A DNA stretch of 64,000 bases from CAYXVF01 sp964468125 (GCA_964468125.1 CAYXVF010000008.1:1-64000), one strand, 5' to 3'. Counted from the first letter of the stretch, positions 43,864 through 53,398 are shown. The notes: a model not told the origin generated them from the letters alone. A program made the numbers and translations.

Positions 43864-46139
43864 ACAAATCTCACGCTCTTGTTGAAGGGCATCTCGCGAA
43901 GGCGTTTTCCCGTCGCCGCGTAGATCGCGTTGGCGAGGGCCGGAGCCGCCGGAGGCAGGCCAGGCTCGCCAATGCCCCGAATCTTCGGATTGTTCTCCAG
44001 TGCAACCGTCGTGATCTCCGGCGCCTGGTGCAGTCGCATGCCCTCGTGCGCATGGTAATTGGTCTGCTGAGTGGCGTAGTTCTCAAAGGTGAGCTCGCAG
44101 TTCATCGCGTGGCCGAGCCCGTAGATCAACGCGCCGGTCATCTGAGCCTCGACATTGACCGGGTCGAGCACGCGGCCCACGTCGACCACCAGGAACGCGC
44201 GCTCGATCTTGATCGCTCCGTCCACGAGCGACACATCGACAACCTCGGCAGCGGGGACGCCGTGTGAGTGCACGAAAGCGAGCCCCCGACCTCGGCCTGG
44301 CTCAGGCTTTGAGCCGTTCCAGCTCGCGATTTCGCCGAGCTTCTCGAGCACCTTGCGCGAGGTGTCGTCGAGGCAGAGGCGAATGCGCTCTTCCAAGGGA
44401 TCGGCGCCCGCCTTTTCGATGAGCTCGTCGAGGAAGCACTCGTGAAAAAAGCCGTTGCTGTTCGCTCCAGGCGCGCGCCAGGAGCTCGTCGGAACCATCT
44501 CCTCCGCCGCGTAGCCGGTGACACGATAGTGCGGAATCGCAAATGGCTGGTCCCAGGCCCCCATCACGATCGTCGCGTCCGGACCGGGCGGCGCCTGCCA
44601 GATGCGCCCAAACCAGGAGCGCATCATCGCCGTAGAGCTCGACGACAGATCGAGGCTTTCCACCTTGCCGTCTTTGACCGTCCCCCGAACGCGAGCGAGA
44701 TGCATCGGCCGGGGATAGTCGTGGGTCATGTCTTCTTCCCGCGACCAGGTCATCTTGACCGGGGTGCCCTTCATCAGCATCGCGGTTTCGACCGCCTGCA
44801 GCACGTAGGTGTCTTCGAGTCGTCGCCCGAAGCTGCCGCCGATCGGTTGGTTGTAGACAAACACCGCTTCGAGTGGCAGGCCCGTGAGCTTCGCTACGTG
44901 CTCCTGAACGAAGCCTGGAATCTGCGTGCCCGTCCACACTTGCACCTGGTCGTCCAGAACGAGCACCGTCGCGTTCATCGGCTCCATGGGGGCGTGCGAC
45001 AGAAACGGGGCGCGGTACTCGGCCTCCAAGAGCTCCCCTTCCGCCTGAGCGCTCTCGACGTCGCCGTCGTCGAGCAGGCGGCTGTCCTGAAAGGCGTCGT
45101 TGTCGACCGCCTCTTCCAGTCTTCGCCACATCTCTGCGGAGGTTGCGGGGTAGGGCGCAGCCCCCCACTCGAAGGAAATCGCGTTCGCCGCCTGGAAGGC
45201 GCGCCACGTATTGTCCGCAATGACCGCGACCCCGTTTTTGATCGGCGCGATCTTCTTCACCCCGCGCATCTTCTCCGCAGCCGATGCGTCATAGCTCTTC
45301 ATCTCGCCGCCGAGTCCCGGGTTCGTCCGCACAGTCGCGTAGAGCATCCCGTCGAAGCGCAGGTCGATGCCGTAGGATTGGGTGCCCGTGGACTTTGCCA
45401 GCATGTCTGTGCGGCGGAACTTCTTGCCGAGATAGCGCCACTGGCTGGGAGGCCGGAGCGCGACGTCTGAGACCGGGGAAATCTGCGCTGCCCTCTCGGC
45501 GAGCTCTTCGTAAGGCACGCGCGTACCGTCGGGGAGCAGGACCGCGCCGTTTTCCGTTTTCAGCTGCGCAACGGGAACCCCGTGCAGCTGCGAGGCCGCC
45601 TTCTTGAGCGTTTCGCGCGCGACCGCTCCCGCCTCGCGCATGCGAACGAACATGTCCGGCACGGTCATCGATCCACCGGTCATCTGAATGCCGACCTGCC
45701 GCAGCGGATGGTACATCAGGGAGCGAACCGTCTCAGCCGTCCAGCCCGTGTTGTACCCGGGAAAGGGTGCCGCTCCTTCGACGAACGCACTGTTGTAATA
45801 CGCGGGGGCCGGCGGCCCGGGGTCGAGCTTGACGGCGTGCGGGTCCACGTCGAGCTCTTCGGCGATGAGATGCGCCTGCATCGAGAATGCGCCCTGCCCT
45901 TTGTCTGCACGGGGCGTGATCAGCGTTACGCCGTCCTTCGTGATCTTGACGAAGGGCGTGATCGCCGCCTCCCCGTCGCCGAGGGTCGCAAGTAGCGGGT
46001 TCGGGTGTGGTCGGCGGACTCTGTAGATTCCAAACGCCACTCCGCCCACCACCGCACCGGAGCCGATCAGGAACGCGCGGCGCGCGATTCCGCTCTTCTT
46101 CGTTGTCTTCTCGGGTTGCTCGTCGTTCTTCTCGCTCAC
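43860..46139 (-). CDS. iorB: Isoquinoline 1-oxidoreductase-like large (molybdopterin) subunit
   Basis: 759 aa. Xanthine oxidase family molybdenum hydroxylase subunit binding molybdopterin cytosine dinucleotide. A twin-arginine signal (RRAFLIGSGAVVGG) directs it to the periplasm, as in the IorB/aldehyde-oxidoreductase branch. EYRAPFLSHAPMEPMNAT, GSFGRRLEDTYVLQAVE, SWRAPGANSNGFFHECFLDE and the active-site IRGIGEPGLPPAAPA with its catalytic Glu are present. Hydroxylates N-heterocycles or aldehydes; the substrate cannot be told. Operon order iorA, iorB, cytochrome c. Confidence 0.88.
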   Translation of the reverse strand: MSEKNDEQPEKTTKKSGIARRAFLIGSGAVVGGVAFGIYRVRRPHPNPLLATLGDGEAAITPFVKITKDGVTLITPRADKGQGAFSMQAHLIAEELDVDPHAVKLDPGPPAPAYYNSAFVEGAAPFPGYNTGWTAETVRSLMYHPLRQVGIQMTGGSMTVPDMFVRMREAGAVARETLKKAASQLHGVPVAQLKTENGAVLLPDGTRVPYEELAERAAQISPVSDVALRPPSQWRYLGKKFRRTDMLAKSTGTQSYGIDLRFDGMLYATVRTNPGLGGEMKSYDASAAEKMRGVKKIAPIKNGVAVIADNTWRAFQAANAISFEWGAAPYPATSAEMWRRLEEAVDNDAFQDSRLLDDGDVESAQAEGELLEAEYRAPFLSHAPMEPMNATVLVLDDQVQVWTGTQIPGFVQEHVAKLTGLPLEAVFVYNQPIGGSFGRRLEDTYVLQAVETAMLMKGTPVKMTWSREEDMTHDYPRPMHLARVRGTVKDGKVESLDLSSSSTAMMRSWFGRIWQAPPGPDATIVMGAWDQPFAIPHYRVTGYAAEEMVPTSSWRAPGANSNGFFHECFLDELIEKAGADPLEERIRLCLDDTSRKVLEKLGEIASWNGSKPEPGRGRGLAFVHSHGVPAAEVVDVSLVDGAIKIERAFLVVDVGRVLDPVNVEAQMTGALIYGLGHAMNCELTFENYATQQTNYHAHEGMRLHQAPEITTVALENNPKIRGIGEPGLPPAAPALANAIYAATGKRLREMPFNKSVRFV

Positions 46140-46143
46140 GGGG

Positions 46144-46617
46144 TCAACCTTCCTTCGGGGCCTTCGCCTGAAGTTTCTTCGCCGCCAATTTCACGGCGCT
46201 TCGAATGCGAGGGTAGGTACCGCAGCGACACAGATTGGCGGAAAGCGCTCGGTCGATCTGCTCGTCACTCGGCTTGGGGTTGGTCTTCAAGAAGAACGCC
46301 GCCTGCATCATCTGACCCGGTTGGCAGTAGCCACACTGGGCGACTTGTTCCTCGAGCCACGCCTCCTGGACCGCGTGCATGGCGTCCGGGGTTCCGATGC
46401 CTTCGATCGTCGTAACCTCGCCGCTGACCTCACCGACGGCGAGCTGGCAGGAGCGCACGGCAACGCCGTTGACGTGCACCGTGCAGGCGCCGCACTGGGC
46501 GATGCCGCAGCCGTATTTGGGACCCGTGATCCCGAGCTCGTCGCGAAGCACCCACAACAGGGGCATCTCCTCCTCGACGTCGACGTCGTAGACCCCGCCG
46601 TTGACAGTCAGCTTCAT
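46144..46617 (-). CDS. iorA: Two-[2Fe-2S] small subunit of the molybdoenzyme
   Basis: 157 aa, usual length. The plant-type ferredoxin cluster is bound by GCGIAQCGAC with C at VAVRSC, and the second cluster in the helical domain by CGYCQPGQMM and NLCRCGTYPRI. Passes electrons from the molybdenum site, probably to the di-haem cytochrome. No signal of its own; probably exported with the Tat-borne large subunit. Four bases lie between its stop and the iorB start. Confidence 0.92.
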   Translation of the reverse strand: MKLTVNGGVYDVDVEEEMPLLWVLRDELGITGPKYGCGIAQCGACTVHVNGVAVRSCQLAVGEVSGEVTTIEGIGTPDAMHAVQEAWLEEQVAQCGYCQPGQMMQAAFFLKTNPKPSDEQIDRALSANLCRCGTYPRIRSAVKLAAKKLQAKAPKEG

Positions 46618-46801
46618 GGAAGACCCTCCTCACGCGTTTGAGCGAAATTAGGACAGCACGTCGGAGTTCGCTAGCGGGCGAGAGTGTTCGCCGATGAAAA
46701 CGAGCCCTTTGGCGCGATAGGCTGGCGTTTTGTCGCTGTTTGCGGCCTGGGATGGATGGGCGCGGACGCCTCCGGGTTGCGAATGGCAAGAAACGAGGCG
46801 G

Positions 46802-47083
46802 TCAATCATCGTCTCGCGCGCGTCGGGCCTGGGCACCGCCGCCGACTACCCCCAGATCGATGAGTGCTGCGAGAAGAACCATTGCGAAGTACCACCCCTC
46901 GACGGACCCGTTCCATTGAATGGCGGCGGCGTAGGCCAAGGTGGTGGTGGGGAGGAGGAAGAAACCCAGCACCGGCCAAAAGGTGGTTTCGTACGCTTCG
47001 CCGATGAAATCGCTGAAGATCACGAGGAAAATGATCACGAAACGCGGTGCCGCCAGGGCGATCAGGGCAAGTAGGCAGGGCAT
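46802..47083 (-). CDS. Small integral membrane protein
   Basis: 93 aa with three hydrophobic stretches (ALIALAAPRFVIIFLVIFSD, FWPVLGFFLLPTTTLAYAAA, WYFAMVLLAALIDLGVVGGG) and a charged Arg/Asp tail. No family assigned. It sits alone between the iorA operon and the divergent STAS gene. The 184 bases between it and iorA show nothing else. Confidence 0.6.
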   Translation of the reverse strand: MPCLLALIALAAPRFVIIFLVIFSDFIGEAYETTFWPVLGFFLLPTTTLAYAAAIQWNGSVEGWYFAMVLLAALIDLGVVGGGAQARRARDDD

Positions 47084-47119
47084 GAAGCGGTCTCTCAGTA
47101 CGTTTGCGGCTTAAGCCCG

Positions 47120-47138
47120 TTTGTGACACGTTTTGTGA
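47120..47138. promoter_or_regulatory. Tandem TTTGTGA repeats before the STAS gene
   Basis: TTTGTGA occurs at 47120-47126 and again at 47132-47138, 12 bp start to start, about 35-50 bp upstream of the STAS ATG and within the divergent interval. A direct-repeat operator or a promoter-proximal activator site is possible; chance cannot be excluded. Confidence 0.25.
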
Positions 47139-47170
47139 GTGCGTCCAAACGGTCGCGCGGTGGAGCCGAA

Positions 47171-47497
47171 ATGACCGACGAAATCGTCCTCTACACCATG
47201 CCCGGACCCAGTGTCGTTCAGGATGAGGATGTGAAACAGCTGCAGGCCGCGCTCGATGAGCTCGTGCGTGGCCGCGTGAGCGCAAAGATCGCCATCGACT
47301 GCAGCAACACCCACTACGTGAGCAGTCGCGTTTTGGGTCTGCTGGTCTCCTTTTGCACCGACGTCAAAGATGCCGGGGGCAAGGTCGTCCTTTACGGCGT
47401 GACGCCAGCGACCGAGCGGGTCTTGAACGTGACTCGCCTCAGCACGCTGCTGACCGTGTGCGAGAATGAAGCCGAGGCGCGCAGTCGCTTGAGCTGA
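47171..47497 (+). CDS. STAS-domain anti-sigma factor antagonist-like protein
   Basis: 108 aa from ATG 47171, with GGAGCC upstream; a longer ORF from 47123 lacks conservation. The STAS fold core IDCSNTHYVSSRVLGLLVSF contains the Ser-Ser pair where SpoIIAA-type antagonists are phosphorylated. LLTVCENEAEA is the typical last helix. The next gene, 13 bases on, carries both phosphatase and kinase-like domains. Confidence 0.85.
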   Translation: MTDEIVLYTMPGPSVVQDEDVKQLQAALDELVRGRVSAKIAIDCSNTHYVSSRVLGLLVSFCTDVKDAGGKVVLYGVTPATERVLNVTRLSTLLTVCENEAEARSRLS

Positions 47498-47510
47498 CCT
47501 CGGGCGCCCT

Positions 47511-49691
47511 ATGACCGAACCCCGCGACGCTGCCCCAGCTCCATTTCTTCTTCCGTCCGACGAAGACGAACGCTTCGAGATCTTCAGTGCTCTCGCGCGA
47601 GCCGAATCACTCGGTGACCTGATGCAGCAGCTCAGCAAGGCGCTCGCGCGCTTCGACATCGAAGACTTTGAGGTGTTCCTGAGGAATGACGCCGAGGCGG
47701 TCTTGGTGTTCTCGAAGGGTCGCACGAGTCAGACCGACGGAAAGGTCACTTTGGACGACCACCCATGGCTCGCGCCCCTGAGCGAAGAGCGCATGGTCCT
47801 GGCGTCCGGACTCAGCGGCGGGGACTCGGTCTTTCGCCACGCCTCCGCCGCGATGTCCCTCCCCGTCGAGGGCGGCTCGCAGGGTTTCGTTGTGGTCTAC
47901 GGCCTCGTTCCCACCAGCTTGTTCGAGCAGCCCGTCCGGGCCGAGCTCGACACAGTGGTCGGCCTCTTCTCCGTCGCTTTGCGACAGATCCGCAGCCGCG
48001 AGACCCTCCAGCGCTCGCATCAACGCACGCTCTCCAAGCTCGACGAGTTTCAGGAGGCGCAGGACATTCTGTTCCTGGGTGATCGGGAAGAGATCTTGAA
48101 CGCGGTGCTGACCCGCGCCTTGCGAAACCTCGGCTCGATGATCGGCGGGATCATTCTCGGCCGCCTTGGCGACTGGGAGCTGATCAAGGAGTACGGCAGC
48201 CTAGAGCATGACCGAGCCATGCTAGAGTCCATGGTCAATGAGTGTTTCGAGCGCAAGACTCCTGGGCTCATCAATTCGCTTTCGGGGGAGACGACCTGGA
48301 GCTTCGACATCGACACGATCCACATGGCGTCGATGGTTGCATTTCCGCTGGTGGGCCGAGGTCGCTGTATCGGCGTGCTCGTGGCGACGGACTCTACCGT
48401 GTCCCTGGATAACATCGAGATGGTGCAGGCGACGATGCGGGCGGGCGCTACCGCGATCGAGAATTGGGAGATCCGACAGAAGACCCTTCGCCAGCAGCGT
48501 CTACAGGAGCAAATGGATCTGGCCGCCAAGGCGCAGCAGCGCCTACTCCCGGCGCGCGACCCGAGCTTTCGAGGCATTCGATTGAATCACTTCAGCTTGT
48601 ACTGCGACGAAACGGGCGGCGACTACGTCGATGCCTTCACCTACGAGGATTCGCGCAGCTTCGGCTCTGTGGTCATAGGTGACGTCGCAGGCCATGGCCT
48701 CGGGGCCGCAATGCTCATGGTCGACCTGCGGGCGCGGCTTCGCACGATGCTGCAACTGCAGAATCCCTGGGCGCCGCACAAGGTGATGGAGACCGCAAGC
48801 CGCGTGCTCAAGGAGGATTCGGCCCCGGAAGAATTCGTCACCCTATTCCTCGCGACCATCGATGCTCGCACGGGCGTGATGCGATACGCCAACGCCGGGC
48901 ACGAGCCCCCCCTGGTCTTCAAGCGCAAGCAGGGGCGGTGGGTGGAGCTCGAGAGTACGGGGATTCCCCTGGGCCTCGTCGCAGATGCCAAATACGACGT
49001 GCAGGTGGTGACTCTCGAGCCCGGCGACGTGTTCGTCGCGATGACCGACGGCGTCACGGAGGCGCAGGCCACCGACGGCAAGGTCTTCGGTACCGAGTCG
49101 ATTCGCCGGGCGATCGAAGCGATGGGGTTGGTGGCACCGGAGCGGCTGATGGAAGCGGTTGTGGCCGAAACGGTGCGTCACCGCGACCGACGCGCTTTCA
49201 GCGACGATCTGACCTTCCTGATCGGTGTCGTCGAGGACATTGGCCTCCAGCTCTTGGACGCTCCTCCGCTGATCGGCGGCGAGCTCGTCTGGGAAACCCA
49301 GTTCAGCTCCACAGCGGCGGCCAAAGACGCAACCCTGCGAGAGCTCGGGCACGTGCTCGGCAATGCGTTTCCGCGCGCCGACCTGGACGCGCTCTTTTTG
49401 TCCTGCGAAGAAGCGATGAGCAACGCGGTCGTGCACGGCAACCGTAACGATCCGACGAAACAGGTCACTGTACGGGTCATTCACGACTCGGATCAGGCGG
49501 AGCTCAGTGTGATCGTTCGAGACGAAGGATTGGGGTTCGACCCGCGCCGAAGCGTGACCGAGCACTTCGACGAGCGATCGGTGCACCGCGTGAGCGGGCG
49601 TGGACTCGTCATCATGGCCAATCTCGTCGACCGGGTCGCCTACTTCAACGAAGGACGGGCAGTCGCGCTCACCACGACGCTGACGGATTAG
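47511..49691 (+). CDS. GAF-PP2C phosphatase-HATPase fusion (RsbU/RsbW-like)
   Basis: 726 aa. Two GAF-like regions (about 25-165 and 185-325), a coiled linker (KTLRQQRLQEQMDLAAKAQQ), a PP2C/SpoIIE phosphatase domain (ETGGDYVDAF, VIGDVAGHGLGAAM, YANAGHEPP, VAMTDGVTEAQ, DDLTFLIGVV) and a C-terminal HATPase_c of anti-sigma kinase type (SCEEAMSNAVVHGN, VRDEGLGFDPR, GRGLVIMANLVD). So one chain carries the dephosphorylating and the phosphorylating activity for a STAS target, probably the product of the gene 13 bases before. No sigma factor is encoded nearby. Confidence 0.87.
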   Translation: MTEPRDAAPAPFLLPSDEDERFEIFSALARAESLGDLMQQLSKALARFDIEDFEVFLRNDAEAVLVFSKGRTSQTDGKVTLDDHPWLAPLSEERMVLASGLSGGDSVFRHASAAMSLPVEGGSQGFVVVYGLVPTSLFEQPVRAELDTVVGLFSVALRQIRSRETLQRSHQRTLSKLDEFQEAQDILFLGDREEILNAVLTRALRNLGSMIGGIILGRLGDWELIKEYGSLEHDRAMLESMVNECFERKTPGLINSLSGETTWSFDIDTIHMASMVAFPLVGRGRCIGVLVATDSTVSLDNIEMVQATMRAGATAIENWEIRQKTLRQQRLQEQMDLAAKAQQRLLPARDPSFRGIRLNHFSLYCDETGGDYVDAFTYEDSRSFGSVVIGDVAGHGLGAAMLMVDLRARLRTMLQLQNPWAPHKVMETASRVLKEDSAPEEFVTLFLATIDARTGVMRYANAGHEPPLVFKRKQGRWVELESTGIPLGLVADAKYDVQVVTLEPGDVFVAMTDGVTEAQATDGKVFGTESIRRAIEAMGLVAPERLMEAVVAETVRHRDRRAFSDDLTFLIGVVEDIGLQLLDAPPLIGGELVWETQFSSTAAAKDATLRELGHVLGNAFPRADLDALFLSCEEAMSNAVVHGNRNDPTKQVTVRVIHDSDQAELSVIVRDEGLGFDPRRSVTEHFDERSVHRVSGRGLVIMANLVDRVAYFNEGRAVALTTTLTD

Positions 49692-49694
49692 CGG

Positions 49695-50399
49695 ATGAAC
49701 ATCGACATGGTGATCCCGGCGCTGAACGAGGCGCCGTCGATCGCACGAGTCGTGCGCTCGGTCCCGCGCCCCCCGATCCGCGACATCTGGGTGGCGGACA
49801 ACGGCAGCAGCGACGGCACCGGTGAGCTCGCACGCGACGCGGGCGCCCGAGTCGTTCGCGAAGAGGAGCGCGGCTACGGCGCCGCGTGTCTCGCGGCCCT
49901 CGCCGCCCTCGAGTCCGACTGCGACATCGTCGTCTTCATGGACGCCGATGGCAGTGATGACCCGACCTGTGTCTCGGCCTTGGTCGCTCCCATCGTCGAC
50001 GGACAGGCGGACTTGGTGATCGGCTCCCGCGCCCTCGGCGCCGCCGAGCCCGGGTCGTTGTCATTGCCCCAGCGCGTGGGAAACGTGATCGCTTCGGCCT
50101 GGTTGAAAACGCGCTTCGGGTTGCCTGCGACCGACCTCGGCCCCTTTCGTGCGATCCGCAAGTCGAGCCTCGATGCGCTCGCGATGGCGGACCGCAACTA
50201 CGGTTGGACCGTCGAAATGCAGATCAAGGCCGCGCAGCAGGGGCTACGCTACGCGGAAGTCCCTGTGCCCTATTTTCGCCGGGTAGGGACCTCGAAGGTG
50301 TCAGGCACCGTTCGCGGCGTCTTCGGCGCGAGCCGCAAAATCATCGGCTGGCTCGCCTATCACGATCTACGTGACACGATGGCGAGACGTCGACGTTGA
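49695..50399 (+). CDS. Family 2 glycosyltransferase (polyprenyl-phosphate type)
   Basis: 234 aa, GT-A fold. VIPALNEAPSIARVV and WVADNGSSDGTGELA give the nucleotide-sugar site, VFMDADGSDDPT the metal-binding Asp motif, and DLGPFRAIRKSS the acceptor loop typical of dolichol/undecaprenyl-phosphate glycosyltransferases. It overlaps by TTGA with a membrane GT-C, a probable user of the lipid-linked sugar it makes. Confidence 0.87.
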   Translation: MNIDMVIPALNEAPSIARVVRSVPRPPIRDIWVADNGSSDGTGELARDAGARVVREEERGYGAACLAALAALESDCDIVVFMDADGSDDPTCVSALVAPIVDGQADLVIGSRALGAAEPGSLSLPQRVGNVIASAWLKTRFGLPATDLGPFRAIRKSSLDALAMADRNYGWTVEMQIKAAQQGLRYAEVPVPYFRRVGTSKVSGTVRGVFGASRKIIGWLAYHDLRDTMARRRR

Positions 50400-51700
50400 G
50401 CATCGTCCTTCATCGCGCCTGCTGTCTCGCCGTTCTTTTCTTGACCGCCGAGCTCTACCTGATCGCCGCGCTCGAGCCCGGGCGCAGAGGAACCGCGACT
50501 GTTCTCCTTTACGCTGGTCTCACTCTTCTCAGTCTGGCCCTCTGGCGACTGCAGTCGCGCCACCGAGTGGCGGGGACGCAGTGGGTTCTTTGGACTGCGC
50601 TCCTTTCGCGCCTGCTCGCCTTTGGGGTTCCGGGCTACCTCAGCCATGACATGGACCGCTATCTTTGGGACGGGGCGGTTGCGCTGTCGGGGTTTGATCC
50701 CTATTCGGTCGCGGCCGCAGATCCCGCTCTCGCCGCCCTGCGAGCCCAGTGGCCGACACCGAGCGAGCACCTCCAATACCCGACTCTCTACCCGCCCCTG
50801 GCCCTCGGGCTCTTCGCGGCCTGCGCCGCGGCCGGACCCGTCGCGGCGCCCTGGGTCTGGAAAGGGATCGTGCTTCTCGCCTCCCTGGGGATCGTGTTTG
50901 GGGCACGGGCCGTCGCGGCGCGTCTGGACCGGGGCGAGATATTTCCACTCGTGGCGCTCTCGCCGCTTCTGATCGTGGAAGGGCAGGTCGGGGCTCATTT
51001 GGACCTGCTGGTGGCGGCGGCGGTGACCGCAGGGATCTGGGCACTCTATTCGGGTCACGAACGCACGAGTGCGCTCGGTTGGGGGCTCGGGGCGGCGCTC
51101 AAGCTCCTGCCCACCGGGGCGATCGCCGTGTGGCTTACGGGGCGAGGGCTCGGGCGCAGTCTCGTCTTGCTGGTGATCGCATCCGGGGTGTTCTTGGTGC
51201 CTTACGGAGTGGCGCTCGCGCTCGGTGCTCGGCCCGTGGGATCGATCGCCGTGTTCTTCGAGAAATGGCGCTTTGGGTCGCCGCTCTGGTTCGGGTTCGA
51301 GAGCACCCTCGGTCCGGCGATGCCCTGGGTGGCGATCGTCGGCGCGTTGCTCTGCGGGCTCTACGCGCTCTGGCTCGCGCGACGCAGTCCGGACGCATCG
51401 CTTCTGCTCTTCGCCATGGCGATCCCCCTTTTGTTCTCGCCGGTGGTCTTTCCGTGGTACCTCGCGCCGTTGGTGCCCCTCCTCCTCGTGACCCGCTCGC
51501 TGTTCCTGTTCGGTTGGCTGACCGTGCTGCCCATGACCTATGAGATTCTCGACCGCTTTGACGTGGACGGGAGCTGGGAGCCCGCGGCCTGGCCCGTGGT
51601 GGCACTCGTGCTCAGCTGGGGCACCGGCCTCGCTTTCGACCTACGAAGTGGGGCGAAAGGGGGGGTTGAGATCCCACTCTCCCCTGGCTCGACTCCCTGA
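50396..51700 (+). CDS. Membrane GT-C glycosyltransferase (GT87/DUF2029-like)
   Basis: 434 aa, from TTG 50396 overlapping the previous stop. About ten hydrophobic helices. GYLSHDMDRYLWDGAVALSGFDPYS in the first periplasmic loop is the acidic pattern of lipid-phosphosugar-dependent mannosyl/arabinosyl-type transferases. GAALKLLPTGAIAVWL is the family's later motif. Probably adds a sugar to an exported glycan or lipid. Confidence 0.75.
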   Translation: MSIVLHRACCLAVLFLTAELYLIAALEPGRRGTATVLLYAGLTLLSLALWRLQSRHRVAGTQWVLWTALLSRLLAFGVPGYLSHDMDRYLWDGAVALSGFDPYSVAAADPALAALRAQWPTPSEHLQYPTLYPPLALGLFAACAAAGPVAAPWVWKGIVLLASLGIVFGARAVAARLDRGEIFPLVALSPLLIVEGQVGAHLDLLVAAAVTAGIWALYSGHERTSALGWGLGAALKLLPTGAIAVWLTGRGLGRSLVLLVIASGVFLVPYGVALALGARPVGSIAVFFEKWRFGSPLWFGFESTLGPAMPWVAIVGALLCGLYALWLARRSPDASLLLFAMAIPLLFSPVVFPWYLAPLVPLLLVTRSLFLFGWLTVLPMTYEILDRFDVDGSWEPAAWPVVALVLSWGTGLAFDLRSGAKGGVEIPLSPGSTP

Positions 51701-51764
51701 ATGCCATCATGCTAGAGCGCAGCACACGCGGCCCAGAGCCTGGCTGGAATGAGGAAGGTATGTC

Positions 51765-52943
51765 ATGGACCCGATGTCCCTCGATTCTCTGATCCACATT
51801 GAAGAGCAATTTAGTGACGAAGAGCGCGCCGCGCGCGACATGGTGCGCAGCTGGGTGACGAACCGCTTTGCGCCGGTGATCGCTGAGCACCACCGCGCCG
51901 GGACCTTTCCCGAAGATCTGATACCCGAGATCGCCGACCTCGGACTCTTCGGCGCCAATCTCCCGGAGGAGTACGGCTGCGCAGGGATGAACGCGGTGAG
52001 CTACGGCCTGATCATGCAGGAGCTCGAGCGCGGTGATAGCGGGCTTCGCTCGCTCGCGAGCGTGCAGGGGTCGCTCGTGATGTGGCCGATCTTCGAGTAC
52101 GGCACCGAGGATCAGCGCAAGAAATACCTCCCGCAGCTCGCCTCCGGAAAGATGATCGGCTGCTTTGGGCTCACGGAGCCCGGCTCCGGTTCCGACCCGG
52201 GCTCGATGACGACGAATGCGGTGAAGGATGGCGACCACTACGTCTTGAACGGCGTCAAGACCTGGATCACCAACTCACCCATCTCTCAGCTCGCGGTCGT
52301 CTGGGCCAAGGTCAAAGACGAGGACGACGCGATCCGCGGCTTCATCATCGAGCGCGATTTTGGGGGCTATGAGACCCCCACCATCGAAGGCAAGTTCAGC
52401 CTACGTGCTTCGCCCACCGGGGAGATTCACCTGAACGATTGCCGTGTCCCGGTGAATAACGCACTGCCTGACATTCGTGGACTGAAAGGGCCTCTCAGTT
52501 GCTTGACCCAAGCGCGCCACGGCATCGGTTGGGGTGCAACCGGCGCCGCGATGGATTGCTTCGAATCGGTGCGCGCCTACGGGATTGAGCGCAAACAATT
52601 CGACACGCCCCTCGCGGGCTTTCAGCTCTATCAGGCGAAGCTCGCCGACATCGCGACGATGATCGTCAACAGCCAGCTGATGAGCTTGCACCACGGGCGG
52701 CTCAAAGAAGCGGGCAGTCTGACGCCCATACACGTGAGTCTGCACAAGCGGCACAACGTTGGGGCGGCCCGGGAAATCGCGAGCATCGCCCGGTCCATGT
52801 TGGGGGGAATCGGAATCACCGACGCCTACTCTGTGATCCGCCACATGATGAACCTGGAAAGCGTCTACACCTACGAGGGCACCCACGAGGTCCACACCCT
52901 CGCCTTGGGCCGTGCGTTGACCGGGATCAACGCCTTCGCATAG
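51765..52943 (+). CDS. gcdH: Glutaryl-CoA dehydrogenase-type acyl-CoA dehydrogenase
   Basis: 392 aa, FAD enzyme. GCDH signatures are seen: DSGLRSLASVQGSLVM near the substrate carboxylate, CFGLTEPGSGSDPGSM and GVKTWITNSP for FAD, QFDTPLAGFQLYQAKLADI, and YEGTHEVH with the catalytic Glu. Oxidises and decarboxylates glutaryl-CoA to crotonyl-CoA in lysine/tryptophan or aromatic breakdown; a shorter-chain role is possible. No other pathway gene is near; a MarR regulator follows 12 bases on. Confidence 0.85.
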   Translation: MDPMSLDSLIHIEEQFSDEERAARDMVRSWVTNRFAPVIAEHHRAGTFPEDLIPEIADLGLFGANLPEEYGCAGMNAVSYGLIMQELERGDSGLRSLASVQGSLVMWPIFEYGTEDQRKKYLPQLASGKMIGCFGLTEPGSGSDPGSMTTNAVKDGDHYVLNGVKTWITNSPISQLAVVWAKVKDEDDAIRGFIIERDFGGYETPTIEGKFSLRASPTGEIHLNDCRVPVNNALPDIRGLKGPLSCLTQARHGIGWGATGAAMDCFESVRAYGIERKQFDTPLAGFQLYQAKLADIATMIVNSQLMSLHHGRLKEAGSLTPIHVSLHKRHNVGAAREIASIARSMLGGIGITDAYSVIRHMMNLESVYTYEGTHEVHTLALGRALTGINAFA

Positions 52944-52955
52944 ACCTCCTAGGGG

Positions 52956-53396
52956 ATGACCGAAGACAAGCTACTGCGCTCGGTTCAGCGGCTGAGCACC
53001 GCGTTGGCGCGAATGGAGCGCCAGGTTGCGGCACGCGGTGGCGTTTCGGTCTCCCAGCTGCGGGTGATGATCTATCTCCACGAGTCCTCGGATGACGGTA
53101 TTCGCATCAGCGACCTCGCCGAGGACCAGGGCCTCGCGGTGAGCACGATGACCCGCAATCTCGCCCTTCTGGAGAAGAAGGGCTGGATCGCGCGGAAACA
53201 AGGGGCCGAAGACCGGCGCACGGTGCTCATCGCGCTGACGGAGCTCGGACGTGAGGTAGCGAACGGGTTGCAGAGCACCACCCTCGGTCAGCTGAACCAA
53301 GTCTTTCGCGCCTTTCCAGACCAGGACCGAACGGAGCGTGCGGTGGCGCTCGAGCGTGTGGCCGCGGCAATCGAGAACGCGGACGAGAAGGACTGA
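52956..53396 (+). CDS. MarR family transcriptional regulator
   Basis: 146 aa. Winged helix with VSVSQLRVMIYLHESSDDG, ISDLAEDQGLAVSTMTRNL as the recognition helix and GWIARKQGAEDRRTVLIAL as the wing (the D-x-R of MarR). Probably a dimer sensing a lipophilic or acyl-CoA ligand. Lies between gcdH and the ketosynthase gene, so it may control both. Confidence 0.88.
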   Translation: MTEDKLLRSVQRLSTALARMERQVAARGGVSVSQLRVMIYLHESSDDGIRISDLAEDQGLAVSTMTRNLALLEKKGWIARKQGAEDRRTVLIALTELGREVANGLQSTTLGQLNQVFRAFPDQDRTERAVALERVAAAIENADEKD

Positions 53397-53398
53397 TC

